Source of the DNA: Polaromonas sp. JS666
GTDB lineage: Bacteria > Pseudomonadota > Gammaproteobacteria > Burkholderiales > Burkholderiaceae_C
Direction: 5' to 3'
DNA length: 64,000 bases
Assembly (NCBI RefSeq): GCF_000013865.1
Contig: NC_007948.1
Location: forward strand, 3,720,001 to 3,784,000
The position numbers and the translations under genes are program-made. Below, in pieces: positions 37,606-46,734 of this stretch (position 1 is its first letter; every line of letters begins with the position of its first letter). A model generated the notes under the pieces. That model searched no databases and had not been told where the DNA came from. It saw only the letters and a program-made list of their open reading frames with translations.

Positions 37606-38064
37606 TCAGGCCAGGGCCAGGGCGGCGTCTTTGATGGCGGCGCGAATGCGCACATAGGTGCCGCAGCGGCAGATGTTGCCGGCCATGGCGGCGTCGATGT
37701 CTGCGTTGGTTGGCTTGGCCTTGGCCTTGAGCAGGGCGGTGGCGCTCATCACCTGGCCGCTCTGGCAATAACCGCATTGCGCCACGTCGTGCTTGACCCA
37801 GGCGTCCTGGACGGCCTTGCCTACCCGATCGGAAGCCACGGCTTCGATGGTGGTAATTTTCTGGCCCACGGCAGCCGATATCGGCGTCACGCAGGAGCGG
37901 ATGGCCGCGCCGTTGAGGTGCACGGTGCAGGCGCCGCACAGCGCCGCGCCGCAGCCGAACTTGGTGCCTGTCATGCCCAGCGTGTCACGCAGGGCCCAGA
38001 GGATGGGGGTGGATTCGTCGGCATTGACGGGCGTGTCCTTGCCATTGATGTTGAGGGTGGGCAT
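37606..38064 (-). CDS. iorA: Isoquinoline 1-oxidoreductase-type [2Fe-2S] small subunit
   Basis: The 152-residue subunit carries two [2Fe-2S] clusters: a plant-ferredoxin type ([13 protein letters not shown], plus CVTP) and a C-terminal type ([10 protein letters not shown] and NICRCGTY). It transfers electrons from the IorB molybdenum site. The ATG at 38064 (MPTLNING) follows GGAG; the frame beyond it is unconserved. The upstream region holds the palindrome CGAAT-N4-ATTCG shared with the TetR gene promoter. Confidence 0.93.
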   Translation of the reverse strand: MPTLNINGKDTPVNADESTPILWALRDTLGMTGTKFGCGAALCGACTVHLNGAAIRSCVTPISAAVGQKITTIEAVASDRVGKAVQDAWVKHDVAQCGYCQSGQVMSATALLKAKAKPTNADIDAAMAGNICRCGTYVRIRAAIKDAALALA

Positions 38065-38123
38065 CGTGGAGCTCCTTGCGGGGGGCAAAACTGGGGAATG
38101 GAATTGCTGGGGGGACTACTTGA

Positions 38124-38137
38124 CGAATTTATATTCG
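38124..38137. promoter_or_regulatory. Putative TetR operator upstream of iorA
   Basis: CGAATTTATATTCG is a palindrome with 5-bp arms and a 4-bp spacer, followed by CTT. The same CGAAT-N4-ATTCGCTT arrangement appears at 38795, upstream of the adjacent TetR gene. It lies 60 nt before the iorA start, in an AT-rich promoter region. Confidence 0.7.
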
Positions 38138-38204
38138 CTTAAATTCGGGTTTTATCAAAAAAACTTGGCCTACGAAAAATAGGGGTATTAGGTTTTCGAG
38201 CGAT

Positions 38205-38777
38205 TCACGCCTTGATGGCGTCCCAGCACAAGGTGAAGGCCGCCTGGTGCACGGCTTCGTCGTCGGGCAGCACCTGGGTGCGTATCAGGTTGGCGGTTTC
38301 CCGCACCGAGCCCACCACGCTGGCCGTCAGCAGGGGCAGGGGCACGGGCTTGAGAATCTCCTGCTGCTGGCCCTCTTCCATCAGCGCCAGAAAGCCCGCC
38401 ATCAGCCGGGTAGACAATTCACGGTTACCCTGCGTGAACCACGGGGAGTTGTAATACTGCTCCTGAAACACCACTTCGGCATACCGGTCCAACCGGTGCC
38501 GCAGCAGGTTGCCCCAGATGCGACGCACCCGGCTGCGCAGCGAAGCGCCGGGTCCGACGCCTTCCATCAGGCGTTGCATGGTCGCGGTCTTGGCTTCTTC
38601 GTAGAGCTGGCTGATCAGTTCGTCCTTGGACGGGTAATAGACGTACAGGGTGCTCGTGGCAATACCCGCCGCCCTGGCAATATCGGCCATGGTCAAACCG
38701 CTCAAGCCGGTCTGGGCCACCAGGTTGAAGGTGGCTTCGGCGATGGCACGCTGCTTTTCCTCATCTTTGGGTTTCAT
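38205..38777 (-). CDS. TetR-family transcriptional regulator
   Basis: The 190-residue repressor has an N-terminal HTH ([21 protein letters not shown], recognised in pieces at about 28-48) and a C-terminal helical ligand domain rich in aromatic residues ([11 protein letters not shown]). It is transcribed in the same direction as, and just upstream of, iorA-iorB-mocA. The palindrome CGAAT-N4-ATTCG found before both its own gene and iorA implies autoregulation and control of the ior operon. The ATG at 38777 fits the family start [12 protein letters not shown]. Confidence 0.92.
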   Translation of the reverse strand: MKPKDEEKQRAIAEATFNLVAQTGLSGLTMADIARAAGIATSTLYVYYPSKDELISQLYEEAKTATMQRLMEGVGPGASLRSRVRRIWGNLLRHRLDRYAEVVFQEQYYNSPWFTQGNRELSTRLMAGFLALMEEGQQQEILKPVPLPLLTASVVGSVRETANLIRTQVLPDDEAVHQAAFTLCWDAIKA

Positions 38778-38794
38778 GTCAGGCGAAATATAAC

Positions 38795-38808
38795 CGAATA
38801 TTAATTCG
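38795..38808. promoter_or_regulatory. Putative TetR operator upstream of the tetR-type gene
   Basis: CGAATATTAATTCG has the same arms and spacing as the site at 38124 and is again followed by CTT. It lies 18 nt before the regulator start, where a bound dimer would block transcription. A wider symmetry GCGAA...TTCGC surrounds it (38783-38809). Confidence 0.7.
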
Positions 38809-38902
38809 CTTTCAAGCACCCCTCAAACAGGCCATGAACAGCGCCATGCCAGCCTGGAACAACCACGCAGGGGCACCCCCTGAACCGTGCACAATCACAA
38901 GC

Positions 38903-39553
38903 ATGAGCAACCCCATCATTGACATTGCAGCCCTGCGCAAAAGCTACGAACGCGCCGAGCTCAATGAGGACGCGTCGCATGCCGATCCCTTGAAGCAGTT
39001 CGACCAGTGGCTGAACGAGGCGATTGCCGCGCAGGTGCCGGAGCCCAATGCGATGACGCTGGCGACCGTGGACAGCAAGCTGCGACCCTCCACCCGTGTG
39101 GTGCTGGTCAAGGGTTATGACGCGCGCGGCATTGTCTGGTTTACCAATTACAACAGCCGCAAGGGCCTCGAGCTGGCCGGCAACCCCTATGCAGCCTTGC
39201 AGTTTCACTGGGTAGAACTGGAACGCGTGGTGCGCATCGAAGGCGTGGTCGAAAAAGTCTCCGCGGAAGAAAGTGATGCCTACTTCAACAGCCGCCCGCT
39301 GGATTCTCGTATTGGCGCCTGGGCCAGTCCGCAAAGCGAAGTCATTGCCAGCCGCAGTGTGCTGGTGACCAATGCGGCCAAATATGGCGCCAAATTCCTG
39401 CTGCAGCCGCCGCGCCCGCCGCACTGGGGTGGCTACCGCCTCCAGCCCGACAACTGGCAGTTCTGGCAGGGCCGCAAAAGCCGGCTGCATGACCGCCTGC
39501 GTTACACGCTGCAAGCCGACTCCAGCTGGCTGCGCGAGCGCCTGGCGCCCTGA
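38903..39553 (+). CDS. pdxH: Pyridoxamine 5'-phosphate oxidase
   Basis: This 216-residue FMN enzyme oxidises pyridoxine or pyridoxamine phosphate to pyridoxal phosphate. FMN/PLP-binding motifs: [21 protein letters not shown], and the C-terminal [20 protein letters not shown] region. Length matches E. coli PdxH (218). The ATG at 38903 begins [15 protein letters not shown], the family start; the frame open from 38834 adds unconserved residues. Convergent with folK. Confidence 0.96.
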   Translation: MSNPIIDIAALRKSYERAELNEDASHADPLKQFDQWLNEAIAAQVPEPNAMTLATVDSKLRPSTRVVLVKGYDARGIVWFTNYNSRKGLELAGNPYAALQFHWVELERVVRIEGVVEKVSAEESDAYFNSRPLDSRIGAWASPQSEVIASRSVLVTNAAKYGAKFLLQPPRPPHWGGYRLQPDNWQFWQGRKSRLHDRLRYTLQADSSWLRERLAP

Positions 39554-39562
39554 GCTTTCTTC

Positions 39563-40069
39563 TCAGACCGTGAAGTCGCCCAGCCGCTCAATGGCCTGGT
39601 GCGCCACCGCCGCGAGCTGTTCGGGGCTCACCCGCTCCGGTGCAATTTCCGCCAGCGGCACCAGCACAAAAGCCCGCAGCAGCATGCGTGGATGCGGCAC
39701 CGTCAGTTGCGCTGACTCAATGCGGGCGCTGCCATAGAGCAGCAGATCCAGGTCCAGCGTGCGCGGGGCGTTCCGGTAGGGTCTTTGGCGGCCGGCCTCC
39801 TGCTCGATCCGCTGCAGTTGCTCCAGCAACGCCGGCGCGGCCAGGCCTGTTTCCAGTTCGACCACCGCATTGAGGTAGTCGCCGCCCGGCGCGATGGCCT
39901 CGCCCGAATCGGTGTCCAGCGGTGCTGTTTTGTAGAGGCCGGACATCCGGCGGACTCGCGTGAGCGGCAGACGGTCCAGGGCGCTTGCCGCCCGTCTCAG
40001 CGCGGCCGCCGCATCACCGAGGTTGGCTCCCAAGGCGATATAGGCCTGGACGACGCGCTCAGCGGCCAT
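39563..40069 (-). CDS. folK: 2-amino-4-hydroxy-6-hydroxymethyldihydropteridine pyrophosphokinase
   Basis: This 168-residue enzyme transfers pyrophosphate to the pterin in folate synthesis. Motifs: AYIALGANLGD at the start, SGLYKTAPLD, LNAVVELET, RYRNAPRTLDLDLLLYG (substrate and Mg binding) and VPHPRMLLRAFVLVPL. It follows pcnB by 20 nt, the conserved pcnB-folK order of proteobacteria. Confidence 0.96.
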   Translation of the reverse strand: MAAERVVQAYIALGANLGDAAAALRRAASALDRLPLTRVRRMSGLYKTAPLDTDSGEAIAPGGDYLNAVVELETGLAAPALLEQLQRIEQEAGRQRPYRNAPRTLDLDLLLYGSARIESAQLTVPHPRMLLRAFVLVPLAEIAPERVSPEQLAAVAHQAIERLGDFTV

Positions 40070-40089
40070 GGCTTACGGCTCAACAAGGC

Positions 40090-41742
40090 TCAAGGGTTGG
40101 AGGCAACACCGGGCGAGGACTGGTCGCCGCCACCAGCGCCGCCTTCTGCACTGCCGGAATCGGTCGCATTGGCGCGATTCGCCGGTTTGCGACGCCGGCG
40201 ACGTTTTCGGGCCGGCGCCATGTCACCTTGTTCTGACGAGGTTTCGGGTTGATCGGCGTCCGTGCGGACACTGGGCGGACTGGCGGATGACCCGTCCGCC
40301 TCCACGTCCTGGCGCTTCACGCGCGTGCGCGGATGCTGCGGCTTTTGCAGTTGCTCCTGGCGCGCCTCTTCAATCATGGCGTGGCGCTCATCGTCATACG
40401 CGGTGCTGAATTTTTCCCACCACTCGGCCAGCGCCATGTCGACTTCGCCGGTCTGCGCGCGCAGGCGCAAAAAGTCGAACCCGGCGCGAAAGCGCGGCTG
40501 CTCCAGCAATGAATAGGGTGAGCTGCCCACACGTTTTTCAAAACGCGGCTGCATGGTCCAAATTTCGCGCATGTCGGCACCCAGCTTGCCGCGGCCCGAG
40601 ACATCGCCGATCTTGGCATTGAACGCATCATCAATCGCGTCCTGCAGCGCCGGCATCAGGTGCTCGCCCCGCTTGCGGCGCCGTGCCCAGCCGTCGCGCA
40701 CATCGGACCACAGAATGCACGACAGCAAAAAGCTGGGCGCCACCGGTTTGCCTTCGCCCACGCGGCGATCGGTGTCCTTGAGCGCCAGGTTCAGGAAGGG
40801 CTCATGGGCGGCCTCGACCACCACATCCAGCAGCGGGTAGATGCCAGTACCCAGGCCCAGGGTCTTGAGTTGCTCAACGCTGGCCAGCGAATGGCCTGTT
40901 TGCAGCAGCTTGAGCATTTCGTCGAACAGTCGCGACTGCGGCACATCGGCGAGCAGGCTGCTCATCTCGCGCAAGGGCGCTGAGGTCTTGTCTTCAAACT
41001 TGAACCCCAGCGCGCTGAGCTTGGCACCGAAGCGCACGGCGCGAATGATGCGCACCGGGTCTTCACGGTAGCGCACGGCCGGGTTGCCAATCATGCGGAT
41101 GATCTTTTTCTTGGCATCGCGAATGCCGTTGTGGTAGTCGACCACGATCTGGGTTTCCGGGTCGTAGTACATGGCGTTGATGGTGAAGTCGCGCCGCGCC
41201 GCGTCTTCTTCCAGCGGACCCCAGACGTTGTCGCGCAGCACGCGGCCCGAGCTGTCGACGGCATGCTTCATGCCGGCGAGTTCGCTCTTGCTGGTGCGCT
41301 CGTTGCCGCCCACCTGTTCGGCCAGACTGCTGTCCAGGTGCGCGCGGAAGATCGAGACCTCAATGACTTCATGCTCGCGGCCACGGCCGTAAATCACGTG
41401 AACGATGCGAAAGCGCCGGCCGATGATGAAGGCGCGGCGAAAGAGGCTCTTGACCTGCTCGGGTGTGGCATCGGTGGCCACATCAAAGTCCTTGGGGCGC
41501 AGGCCGACCAGCAGGTCGCGCACGGCACCACCCACCACATAGGCTTCAAACCCGGCCTGCTTCAAGGTACGCACGACATCCATGGCACGATCGTCGACCA
41601 GCTTGGGGTCGATGCCGTGTTCTTTGAGGCCGACGTCCTGGCGCTTGCCGAAGGGTAATTTTTTGATCCGTTTGCTTTCGGAAGCAGCGGACCCGGTGCT
41701 GCCGGATTTGCCAAACAGCTTGTCGATGAATTTTTTGATCAT
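40090..41742 (-). CDS. pcnB: Poly(A) polymerase I
   Basis: This 550-residue nucleotidyltransferase adds 3-prime A tails that mark RNA for decay. The catalytic head shows VGGAVRDLLVGLRPKDFDVATDA (motif in pieces, with the DxD pair), RRDFTINAMYYD and RYREDPVRIIRAVRF. The Arg/Lys-rich end (ARKRRRRRKPAN) is the usual RNA-binding tail. The ATG at 41742 starts MIKKFIDKLFGK. It is distinguished from tRNA CCA-transferase by this start and tail. It is preceded by the HAD and nucleotidyltransferase genes in one direction. Confidence 0.95.
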   Translation of the reverse strand: MIKKFIDKLFGKSGSTGSAASESKRIKKLPFGKRQDVGLKEHGIDPKLVDDRAMDVVRTLKQAGFEAYVVGGAVRDLLVGLRPKDFDVATDATPEQVKSLFRRAFIIGRRFRIVHVIYGRGREHEVIEVSIFRAHLDSSLAEQVGGNERTSKSELAGMKHAVDSSGRVLRDNVWGPLEEDAARRDFTINAMYYDPETQIVVDYHNGIRDAKKKIIRMIGNPAVRYREDPVRIIRAVRFGAKLSALGFKFEDKTSAPLREMSSLLADVPQSRLFDEMLKLLQTGHSLASVEQLKTLGLGTGIYPLLDVVVEAAHEPFLNLALKDTDRRVGEGKPVAPSFLLSCILWSDVRDGWARRRKRGEHLMPALQDAIDDAFNAKIGDVSGRGKLGADMREIWTMQPRFEKRVGSSPYSLLEQPRFRAGFDFLRLRAQTGEVDMALAEWWEKFSTAYDDERHAMIEEARQEQLQKPQHPRTRVKRQDVEADGSSASPPSVRTDADQPETSSEQGDMAPARKRRRRRKPANRANATDSGSAEGGAGGGDQSSPGVASNP

Positions 41743-41802
41743 GAAAACAGAATTTTTCGGGGGAACCCGTCGTTGCGGGGCGGCTGGCGCCGCCCTTGCC
41801 AA

Positions 41803-42546
41803 TTAGAACAGGTCAAGTATGCGCCATCCGCGCTCGGTGGCGATGGCCCGCAGGCGTTCATCCGGATTGGTGGCCACCGGGCAGCTCACCTTCTCCAGCA
41901 GCGCCAGATCGTTGAGGGAATCGGTGTAAAAGCAGGTGTGCACATCGTGCCAGCCCAGTTCGCGGGCAGCCAGCCATTGCTCCACGCGGGCAACCTTGCC
42001 TTCCCGGAAGGAGGGGGTGCCCTTGATTTCACCGGTCAGCTGGCCCTGGGCGTCACGCGCCAGTTCAACCGCGATCAGTTCCTTCACCCCAAAAGCCTCG
42101 GCAATCGGGCGGGTCACGAACTCATTGGTGGCCGTCACGATCACCAGCTCGTCACCGGCCTCGCGGTGCTGCTGAACCAGCGCCTGGGCTTGCGGCGTAA
42201 TGATCTTCTGAACGACATCCCGCATGAAACTGGCGTGGGCAGCTACTGATTTAGTAACACCCTGTTCGCGGATGGCCCGTGTGGCAAAGCGCACATAGGC
42301 GTGGATGTCGAGCGTGCCGGCGCGGTATTGTGCAAAGAATTCAGCGTTGCGGCGCTTGAACTCGGTGGCTTCGCACCAGCCTTGCGCAATGGTGAACTCG
42401 CCCCATTCGTAATCCGAATCGATCGGGATCAGTGTGTGATCCAGGTCGAACAAAGTAATGCGCGCCCCGGCGCTTTTCGCCACGTACGATTCGCTGCTGT
42501 CCGGATGGGGTAATTTTTTTTCTGGTGGCACTGTGGAAATTTTCAC
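41803..42546 (-). CDS. HAD-IB family phosphatase (SerB-like)
   Basis: This 247-residue hydrolase has motif I FDLDHTLIPIDSD (about 33-42), motif II in VIVTATNEF and motif III YTDSLNDLALLE. HAD-IB enzymes include phosphoserine phosphatase and other small-molecule phosphatases; the exact substrate is not evident. Its GTG start at 42546 overlaps the stop of the upstream nucleotidyltransferase gene (GTGA), implying coupled translation. Segment GVTKSVAAHASF is encoded around 42240 by a small inverted repeat. It stands 60 nt before pcnB. Confidence 0.88.
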   Translation of the reverse strand: MKISTVPPEKKLPHPDSSESYVAKSAGARITLFDLDHTLIPIDSDYEWGEFTIAQGWCEATEFKRRNAEFFAQYRAGTLDIHAYVRFATRAIREQGVTKSVAAHASFMRDVVQKIITPQAQALVQQHREAGDELVIVTATNEFVTRPIAEAFGVKELIAVELARDAQGQLTGEIKGTPSFREGKVARVEQWLAARELGWHDVHTCFYTDSLNDLALLEKVSCPVATNPDERLRAIATERGWRILDLF

Positions 42547-43604
42547 GTCACGACTCCTGTCAACATCTCTCCCAACTTGAGCTCGGGATGCACCCGCTGC
42601 AGGGCAATCAGACCCTCCAGCGCCCGTTTGCGCCAGTCAGGGCCGCGATCCAGCGCGTCGCGCCAGGCATCATGCAGACTTTCCGGCTGCGTCGCCAGCA
42701 GGTAATCAAACAAGGCCGCTGCCTGCTGCAAGTCTTTGTTGGCCTTGGTCCGCATGGCCCCCGACCGCTCACCCACGATCAGCAGCTTGTGCACCGCGTA
42801 ACGTTCCGGCGCGGGAATACTCACCGTCACGGCGCCGCCGTTGCGGTCAACCAGCACCGCCTGCGTCACTCTTTCGAGGGAAAACTCCATGAAACGCAAC
42901 GGCTGCAGGCCGACATTGAGGTTCGGTATGACGATAGGCCCGTCGCCACCCCGGTGAGCCGAAGTCAGGAAATCGATCTGGAATTCCGGATCCCCGCTGA
43001 GCTTGTAGGAAGCACCCGCACCTCCACTGAGCTGGACCAGCGGTATGAAGCCCTGTTCAAAGCTCGTGAGCGCGGCATGCACGTCAATCTGCACATTCGC
43101 CGGCAGCGCGACCGAGATATTCTTGCCGGCGTGCGCGAAATCCACGTCGGTAGTCGCCCCGCCAGCAAACCATTTGACGCCCAGCATGTTGCCAAGAGCG
43201 ATGAAAGCGTGCGTGCCGACCAACACCCCGCCGGCGCGAAAAAAACCATAGTCGGACAGGCGACGGACCGCGCGTACATGCTTGGGCAGGGCCGGGGCGC
43301 ACCCGAGAGCCACTGCGGCCTTGGCTAGCGGCGACAGGGCCGCGTCCGGTTTGATGGTGGGGTTCCGGGCGCGCTCGACCGCCGTGCGGACGGCATCGGT
43401 GTCGGGCCCGACATAGAGCTGGCGCAATTGTCCGTTCAGGTCGCGATAGGAAAAATACCAGTACACCGCACCCTGCACCGTCTTGCGCGAAAAACTGCCA
43501 TGCAGGTTTTCGATGCTGCGGTTTAGCTCCAGCGAAGTCGCCACGTCCGCCAGTTGGGCATAAGCCGTCTGGGCAGAAAGGGGAAGTTCAGCATGCAGGA
43601 GCAT
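42543..43604 (-). CDS. Nucleotidyltransferase-fold protein of the GSU2403/NTP_transf_8 type
   Basis: This 353-residue protein has a DNA polymerase-beta-like nucleotidyltransferase core: LVGTHAFIALGNMLG (hG-x motif, about 129-142) followed by TTDVDFA with the metal-binding DxD at 153/155. The N-terminal 100 residues (VYWYFSYRDLNGQLRQLYVG) are typical of proteins I know as GSU2403-like. Their biochemical role is unknown; related folds include antitoxin and RNA-modifying transferases. It is coupled to the HAD gene and preceded, 8 nt upstream of its ATG, by a perfect 30-bp palindrome. It is an accessory insertion between hda and pcnB. Confidence 0.75.
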   Translation of the reverse strand: MLLHAELPLSAQTAYAQLADVATSLELNRSIENLHGSFSRKTVQGAVYWYFSYRDLNGQLRQLYVGPDTDAVRTAVERARNPTIKPDAALSPLAKAAVALGCAPALPKHVRAVRRLSDYGFFRAGGVLVGTHAFIALGNMLGVKWFAGGATTDVDFAHAGKNISVALPANVQIDVHAALTSFEQGFIPLVQLSGGAGASYKLSGDPEFQIDFLTSAHRGGDGPIVIPNLNVGLQPLRFMEFSLERVTQAVLVDRNGGAVTVSIPAPERYAVHKLLIVGERSGAMRTKANKDLQQAAALFDYLLATQPESLHDAWRDALDRGPDWRKRALEGLIALQRVHPELKLGEMLTGVVT

Positions 43605-43612
43605 GGCCCGAA

Positions 43613-43642
43613 CTATACAACAAATTAATATTTGTTGTATAG
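43613..43642. promoter_or_regulatory. Perfect 30-bp AT-rich palindrome before the nucleotidyltransferase gene
   Basis: Arms CTATACAACAAAT and ATTTGTTGTATAG (13 bp, no mismatch) enclose TAAT. On the minus strand the proximal arm contains TATAGT 9 nt before the ATG, which would serve as a -10 box and imply a leaderless or nearly leaderless mRNA. The palindrome overlapping a -10 box is the layout of an operator. Its AT-rich stem and lack of a GC core argue against an hda terminator. Confidence 0.7.
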
Positions 43643-43662
43643 AGCAATACTTATCCGAGTAC

Positions 43663-44349
43663 TTATCCGTTTTCCAGCATGGATTTGATCAGCGGGATCG
43701 TGATGGCCCGCTTGGTTTGCAGGGCGTAGCTGTCGAGCTGGTCCAGCAGTTGCATGAGGCTTGCGAGGTCGCGCGAAAACCGTGTCAGCATGAAGTCCAT
43801 GGCGTCATCGCCCAGAAACACACCGCGCGCATCGGCTTCGCGCCTGAGCACGGCACGGCGCTCCGCTTCGGTCAGGGCCTGCAGGGCAAACACGTGACCC
43901 CAGCCCAGCCGCGTGCGCAAGTCCTCACGCAAGGCCAGATCGGCGGGCGGCACCAAGCCGGCCGCCAGCACCCAGCGCGGTCGGCCATCGGCCGAATTAA
44001 GAGCATTGACAAACCAGTTGAACGCGGCCTGCTGCTGCACCGCCGTGTAAAGATGACAGTCGTCCAGAATCACGGCGGCCCAGGATTCGCTGAATTCCGG
44101 CGGTTCGAGCACGAACGCATCCATCCAGCCCACCGGGGCGCCCTGCTCCCGCAGCGCCTCGCTGACGGCCCGGAGCAAATGGGTTTTGCCGCTGGCCGGC
44201 TCGCCCCACAGGTAGGTCGGCACCGGTGAACGCAGGGTGTTGCCAGCCCAAAGCTCCAGGTGCTTAAGCGCCGCCTCGTTCGGTCCGCCAAAGAAATTGG
44301 CAAACGACGGGGCGGAGGCCAGCCCGATATCAAGCGCTATCTGTTTCAT
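43663..44349 (-). CDS. hda: DnaA regulatory inactivator Hda
   Basis: This 228-residue AAA+ protein promotes hydrolysis of DnaA-bound ATP with the sliding clamp, limiting re-initiation. It shows MKQIALDIGL (clamp-binding start), Walker A GEPASGKTHLL, Walker B VILDDCHLY and LREDLRTRLGWG (arginine-finger region). It lacks the DNA-binding domain of DnaA, as expected. It follows the AI-2E-family gene by 40 nt in the order usual for betaproteobacteria. Confidence 0.93.
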   Translation of the reverse strand: MKQIALDIGLASAPSFANFFGGPNEAALKHLELWAGNTLRSPVPTYLWGEPASGKTHLLRAVSEALREQGAPVGWMDAFVLEPPEFSESWAAVILDDCHLYTAVQQQAAFNWFVNALNSADGRPRWVLAAGLVPPADLALREDLRTRLGWGHVFALQALTEAERRAVLRREADARGVFLGDDAMDFMLTRFSRDLASLMQLLDQLDSYALQTKRAITIPLIKSMLENG

Positions 44350-44389
44350 GCCTGCACGCTGCCGGTTTCACGTCTGCCCATGGAAGCCC

Positions 44390-45460
44390 TCAGGCCGTGT
44401 AAAGCCTGCTGGCGATGTAGCTGGCCTTGAGGCGACGAATACCCACCAGCAACACGGCGCTTACCGGCAGTGCCACCAGCACGCCGACAAACCCGAACAT
44501 CTGACCAAATGCCAGCAAGGCAAAGATAACCGCCAGCGGGTGCAGGCCAATGCGCTCCCCCACCAGCCGCGGCGTAAGGTACAGGCTTTCAATCACCTGC
44601 CCCAGCCCATACACCACCGCTACCATGACCAGCGCCTTGAGGGAGGCGAATTCCAGCACGCCGGCCAGCATCGCCAGCACCAGCCCCAAGCCAAAACCCA
44701 GGTAGGGAATGAACATGGCCAGCCCGGTAAAAACGCCGATGGGTACCGCCAGGTCCAGGCCAAACAGCGCCAGCCCAGTGGCATAGAAAACGGCCATGAT
44801 CAGCATGACCAGCAACTGTCCGCGCAGGTATTGACCCAGCACCGAATCGGCCTCGCTGGTGAAGCTGTCGAAACCCTCGCGCAGGCGCGGCGGCACCAGT
44901 TCGAGCGCGCGGGCGACAAAGCTGTTCCAGTCCATCAGCAGGTAAAAAAGTGCCACCGGGATCAGCACGGCATTGCCCATGATGGCCAGCGCCACGCTGC
45001 CGCCGAGCTTGAGCGAGGACAGCAGCGAACCGAAGACGTCCTCAAAATTGGCGTTGAGGTACTTGAGCACAAAGGCCTTGATGCTGGCCACGTCGAGCGA
45101 CACCCGAAAGCCGAACTTCGCCAGCCATGGCGCCAATTCGGTGTTGAGGCGGTCCGCCAGCAGCGGCACCTGTTCGCGCAGCAGCGGCAGTTCCTTGGCC
45201 ATGATGGGCACGATGAGCAGAAACAGGCCGAGCAGCACCACGATAAACAAAAACTCCACCAGCAACACCGCCACCACGCGCGGCAGGCGGCCCTTGCCGA
45301 GGCTGTCCAGCCTGTTCACCAGCGGCGTCAGCGCATAGGCCAGCACCGCCGCCACCACAAAAGGCGTCAGCACCGGGCCCAGCAGCCACAGCGCGACAAC
45401 GGCCAGCGCCGCAATCAGGCACCAGGCGGCGACGCTTTTTTGGGTGTGGGTGAATTGCAT
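44390..45460 (-). CDS. AI-2E family transporter (PerM-like)
   Basis: This 356-residue inner-membrane protein has about eight segments. Characteristic regions: LGPVLTPFVVAAVLAYALTPLV near the start (in pieces), the long amphipathic middle with PLLREQVPLLADRL, and the C-terminal half FIPYLGFGLGLVLAMLAGVLEF and TPRLVGERIGLHPLAVIFAL. Some relatives export autoinducer-2 or act as Na+/H+ antiporters; function here is not known. It is divergent from purM with hda downstream. Confidence 0.9.
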   Translation of the reverse strand: MQFTHTQKSVAAWCLIAALAVVALWLLGPVLTPFVVAAVLAYALTPLVNRLDSLGKGRLPRVVAVLLVEFLFIVVLLGLFLLIVPIMAKELPLLREQVPLLADRLNTELAPWLAKFGFRVSLDVASIKAFVLKYLNANFEDVFGSLLSSLKLGGSVALAIMGNAVLIPVALFYLLMDWNSFVARALELVPPRLREGFDSFTSEADSVLGQYLRGQLLVMLIMAVFYATGLALFGLDLAVPIGVFTGLAMFIPYLGFGLGLVLAMLAGVLEFASLKALVMVAVVYGLGQVIESLYLTPRLVGERIGLHPLAVIFALLAFGQMFGFVGVLVALPVSAVLLVGIRRLKASYIASRLYTA

Positions 45461-45533
45461 AAAGCCTTGCGTTGAGCTTGCCGGAGGAGGCTGGTCAGGG
45501 TCTGCCAGAGAGTTTGGCAGGGCCCAGACACGC

Positions 45534-45553
45534 AGCCTTTAGAATCTAAGGCT
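45534..45553. promoter_or_regulatory. Near-palindrome in the perM-like/purM divergent region
   Basis: AGCCTTTAGAATCTAAGGCT is symmetric with a 6-bp outer arm (AGCCTT/AAGGCT) and inner AGA/TCT, offset by one base. A smaller hairpin CTGCCA/TGGCAG lies at 45502-45520. The 180-bp gap must hold both promoters; a regulatory role for the palindrome is only possible, not shown. Confidence 0.35.
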
Positions 45554-45640
45554 GAATTCTATCGGGCTTGCAGGGCTGCTCCAGACTGCAGCCCCCGCCC
45601 ACCCGACCGACCGCACCCCATCGCATCAGAGCCCCACCCC

Positions 45641-46681
45641 ATGACCACCTCCTCCTCTTCTCCCCTGAGCTACAAAGACGCCGGCGTTGACATTGACGCA
45701 GGCGACGCCCTGGTTGAACGCATCAAGCCGCTGGCCAAGAAAACCATGCGCGAAGGCGTGCTGGCCGGCATTGGCGGTTTTGGCGCGCTGTTTGAGGTGC
45801 CCAAGCGCTACAAGGAACCGGTGCTGGTGAGCGGCACGGACGGCGTGGGCACCAAGCTGCGCCTGGCCTTTGAATGGAACATGCACGATACCGTCGGCAT
45901 CGACCTGGTGGCGATGAGCGTCAATGACGTACTGGTGCAAGGCGCCGAGCCGCTGTTTTTCCTGGATTACTTCGCCTGCGGCAAGCTCGATGTGGACACC
46001 GCCGCGGCGGTGGTCGGCGGCATTGCCAAAGGCTGCGAATTGAGCGGTTGCGCGCTGATTGGCGGCGAAACCGCCGAAATGCCCGGCATGTACCCCGAGG
46101 GCGAGTACGACCTGGCCGGTTTTGCCGTGGGTGCCGTGGAAAAGTCGAAGATCCTGACCGGCAAGGAAGTGCAGCCCGGCGATGTGGTGCTGGGCCTGGC
46201 CAGCAGCGGCGTGCACTCCAACGGCTTCAGCCTGGTGCGCAAATGCATCGAGCGTGCCGGCGCCGACCGCCCCGCCACGCTGGACGGCAAGCCCTTCAAG
46301 CAGGCCCTGATGGAGCCGACCCGGCTGTACGTCAAAAACGTGCTGGCCGCGCTGGCCGCGCATCCGATCAAGGCGCTGGCCCACATCACCGGTGGCGGCC
46401 TGCTGGAAAACATCCCACGCGTGCTGCCCGAGGGCACGGCGGCCCACCTCAAAAAAGGCAGCTGGCCGCAAACGGAGCTGTTTGCCTGGCTGCAAAAGAC
46501 GGCCGGCATCGATGACTTTGAGATGAACCGCACCTTCAACAACGGCATCGGCATGGTGGTCGTGGTGGATGCCGCCAACGCCCAGGCCACGGCCAAAACC
46601 CTGCGCGACGCCGGTGAACAGGTTTATGAGATTGGCGTGATTGCCCCCCGCGGCGAGGGCGCCGCCGTCATCGTCGGCTGA
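45641..46681 (+). CDS. purM: Phosphoribosylformylglycinamidine cyclo-ligase (AIR synthetase)
   Basis: This 346-residue enzyme closes the imidazole ring in step 5 of purine synthesis with ATP. Diagnostic motifs: [65 protein letters not shown] and [13 protein letters not shown]. Length is the family norm. The divergent neighbours perM-like and hda are the usual betaproteobacterial arrangement. Confidence 0.97.
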   Translation: MTTSSSSPLSYKDAGVDIDAGDALVERIKPLAKKTMREGVLAGIGGFGALFEVPKRYKEPVLVSGTDGVGTKLRLAFEWNMHDTVGIDLVAMSVNDVLVQGAEPLFFLDYFACGKLDVDTAAAVVGGIAKGCELSGCALIGGETAEMPGMYPEGEYDLAGFAVGAVEKSKILTGKEVQPGDVVLGLASSGVHSNGFSLVRKCIERAGADRPATLDGKPFKQALMEPTRLYVKNVLAALAAHPIKALAHITGGGLLENIPRVLPEGTAAHLKKGSWPQTELFAWLQKTAGIDDFEMNRTFNNGIGMVVVVDAANAQATAKTLRDAGEQVYEIGVIAPRGEGAAVIVG

Positions 46682-46734
46682 TCCGGCTGCGATGGCTGGC
46701 CGGCAACAAGCGCTTCCGGTAAAGCCCACGGCCC

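Noticed and set aside
37595..37939. N-terminal extension of the iorB open frame across iorA
   Set aside because: It is the iorA gene read in the wrong frame; a good ribosome-binding site and ATG exist at 37594.
43605..43662. The 30-bp palindrome as an hda terminator
   Set aside because: The stem is almost all A/T with no GC core and no following T run on the relevant strand; its position at the next gene's -10 fits an operator better.
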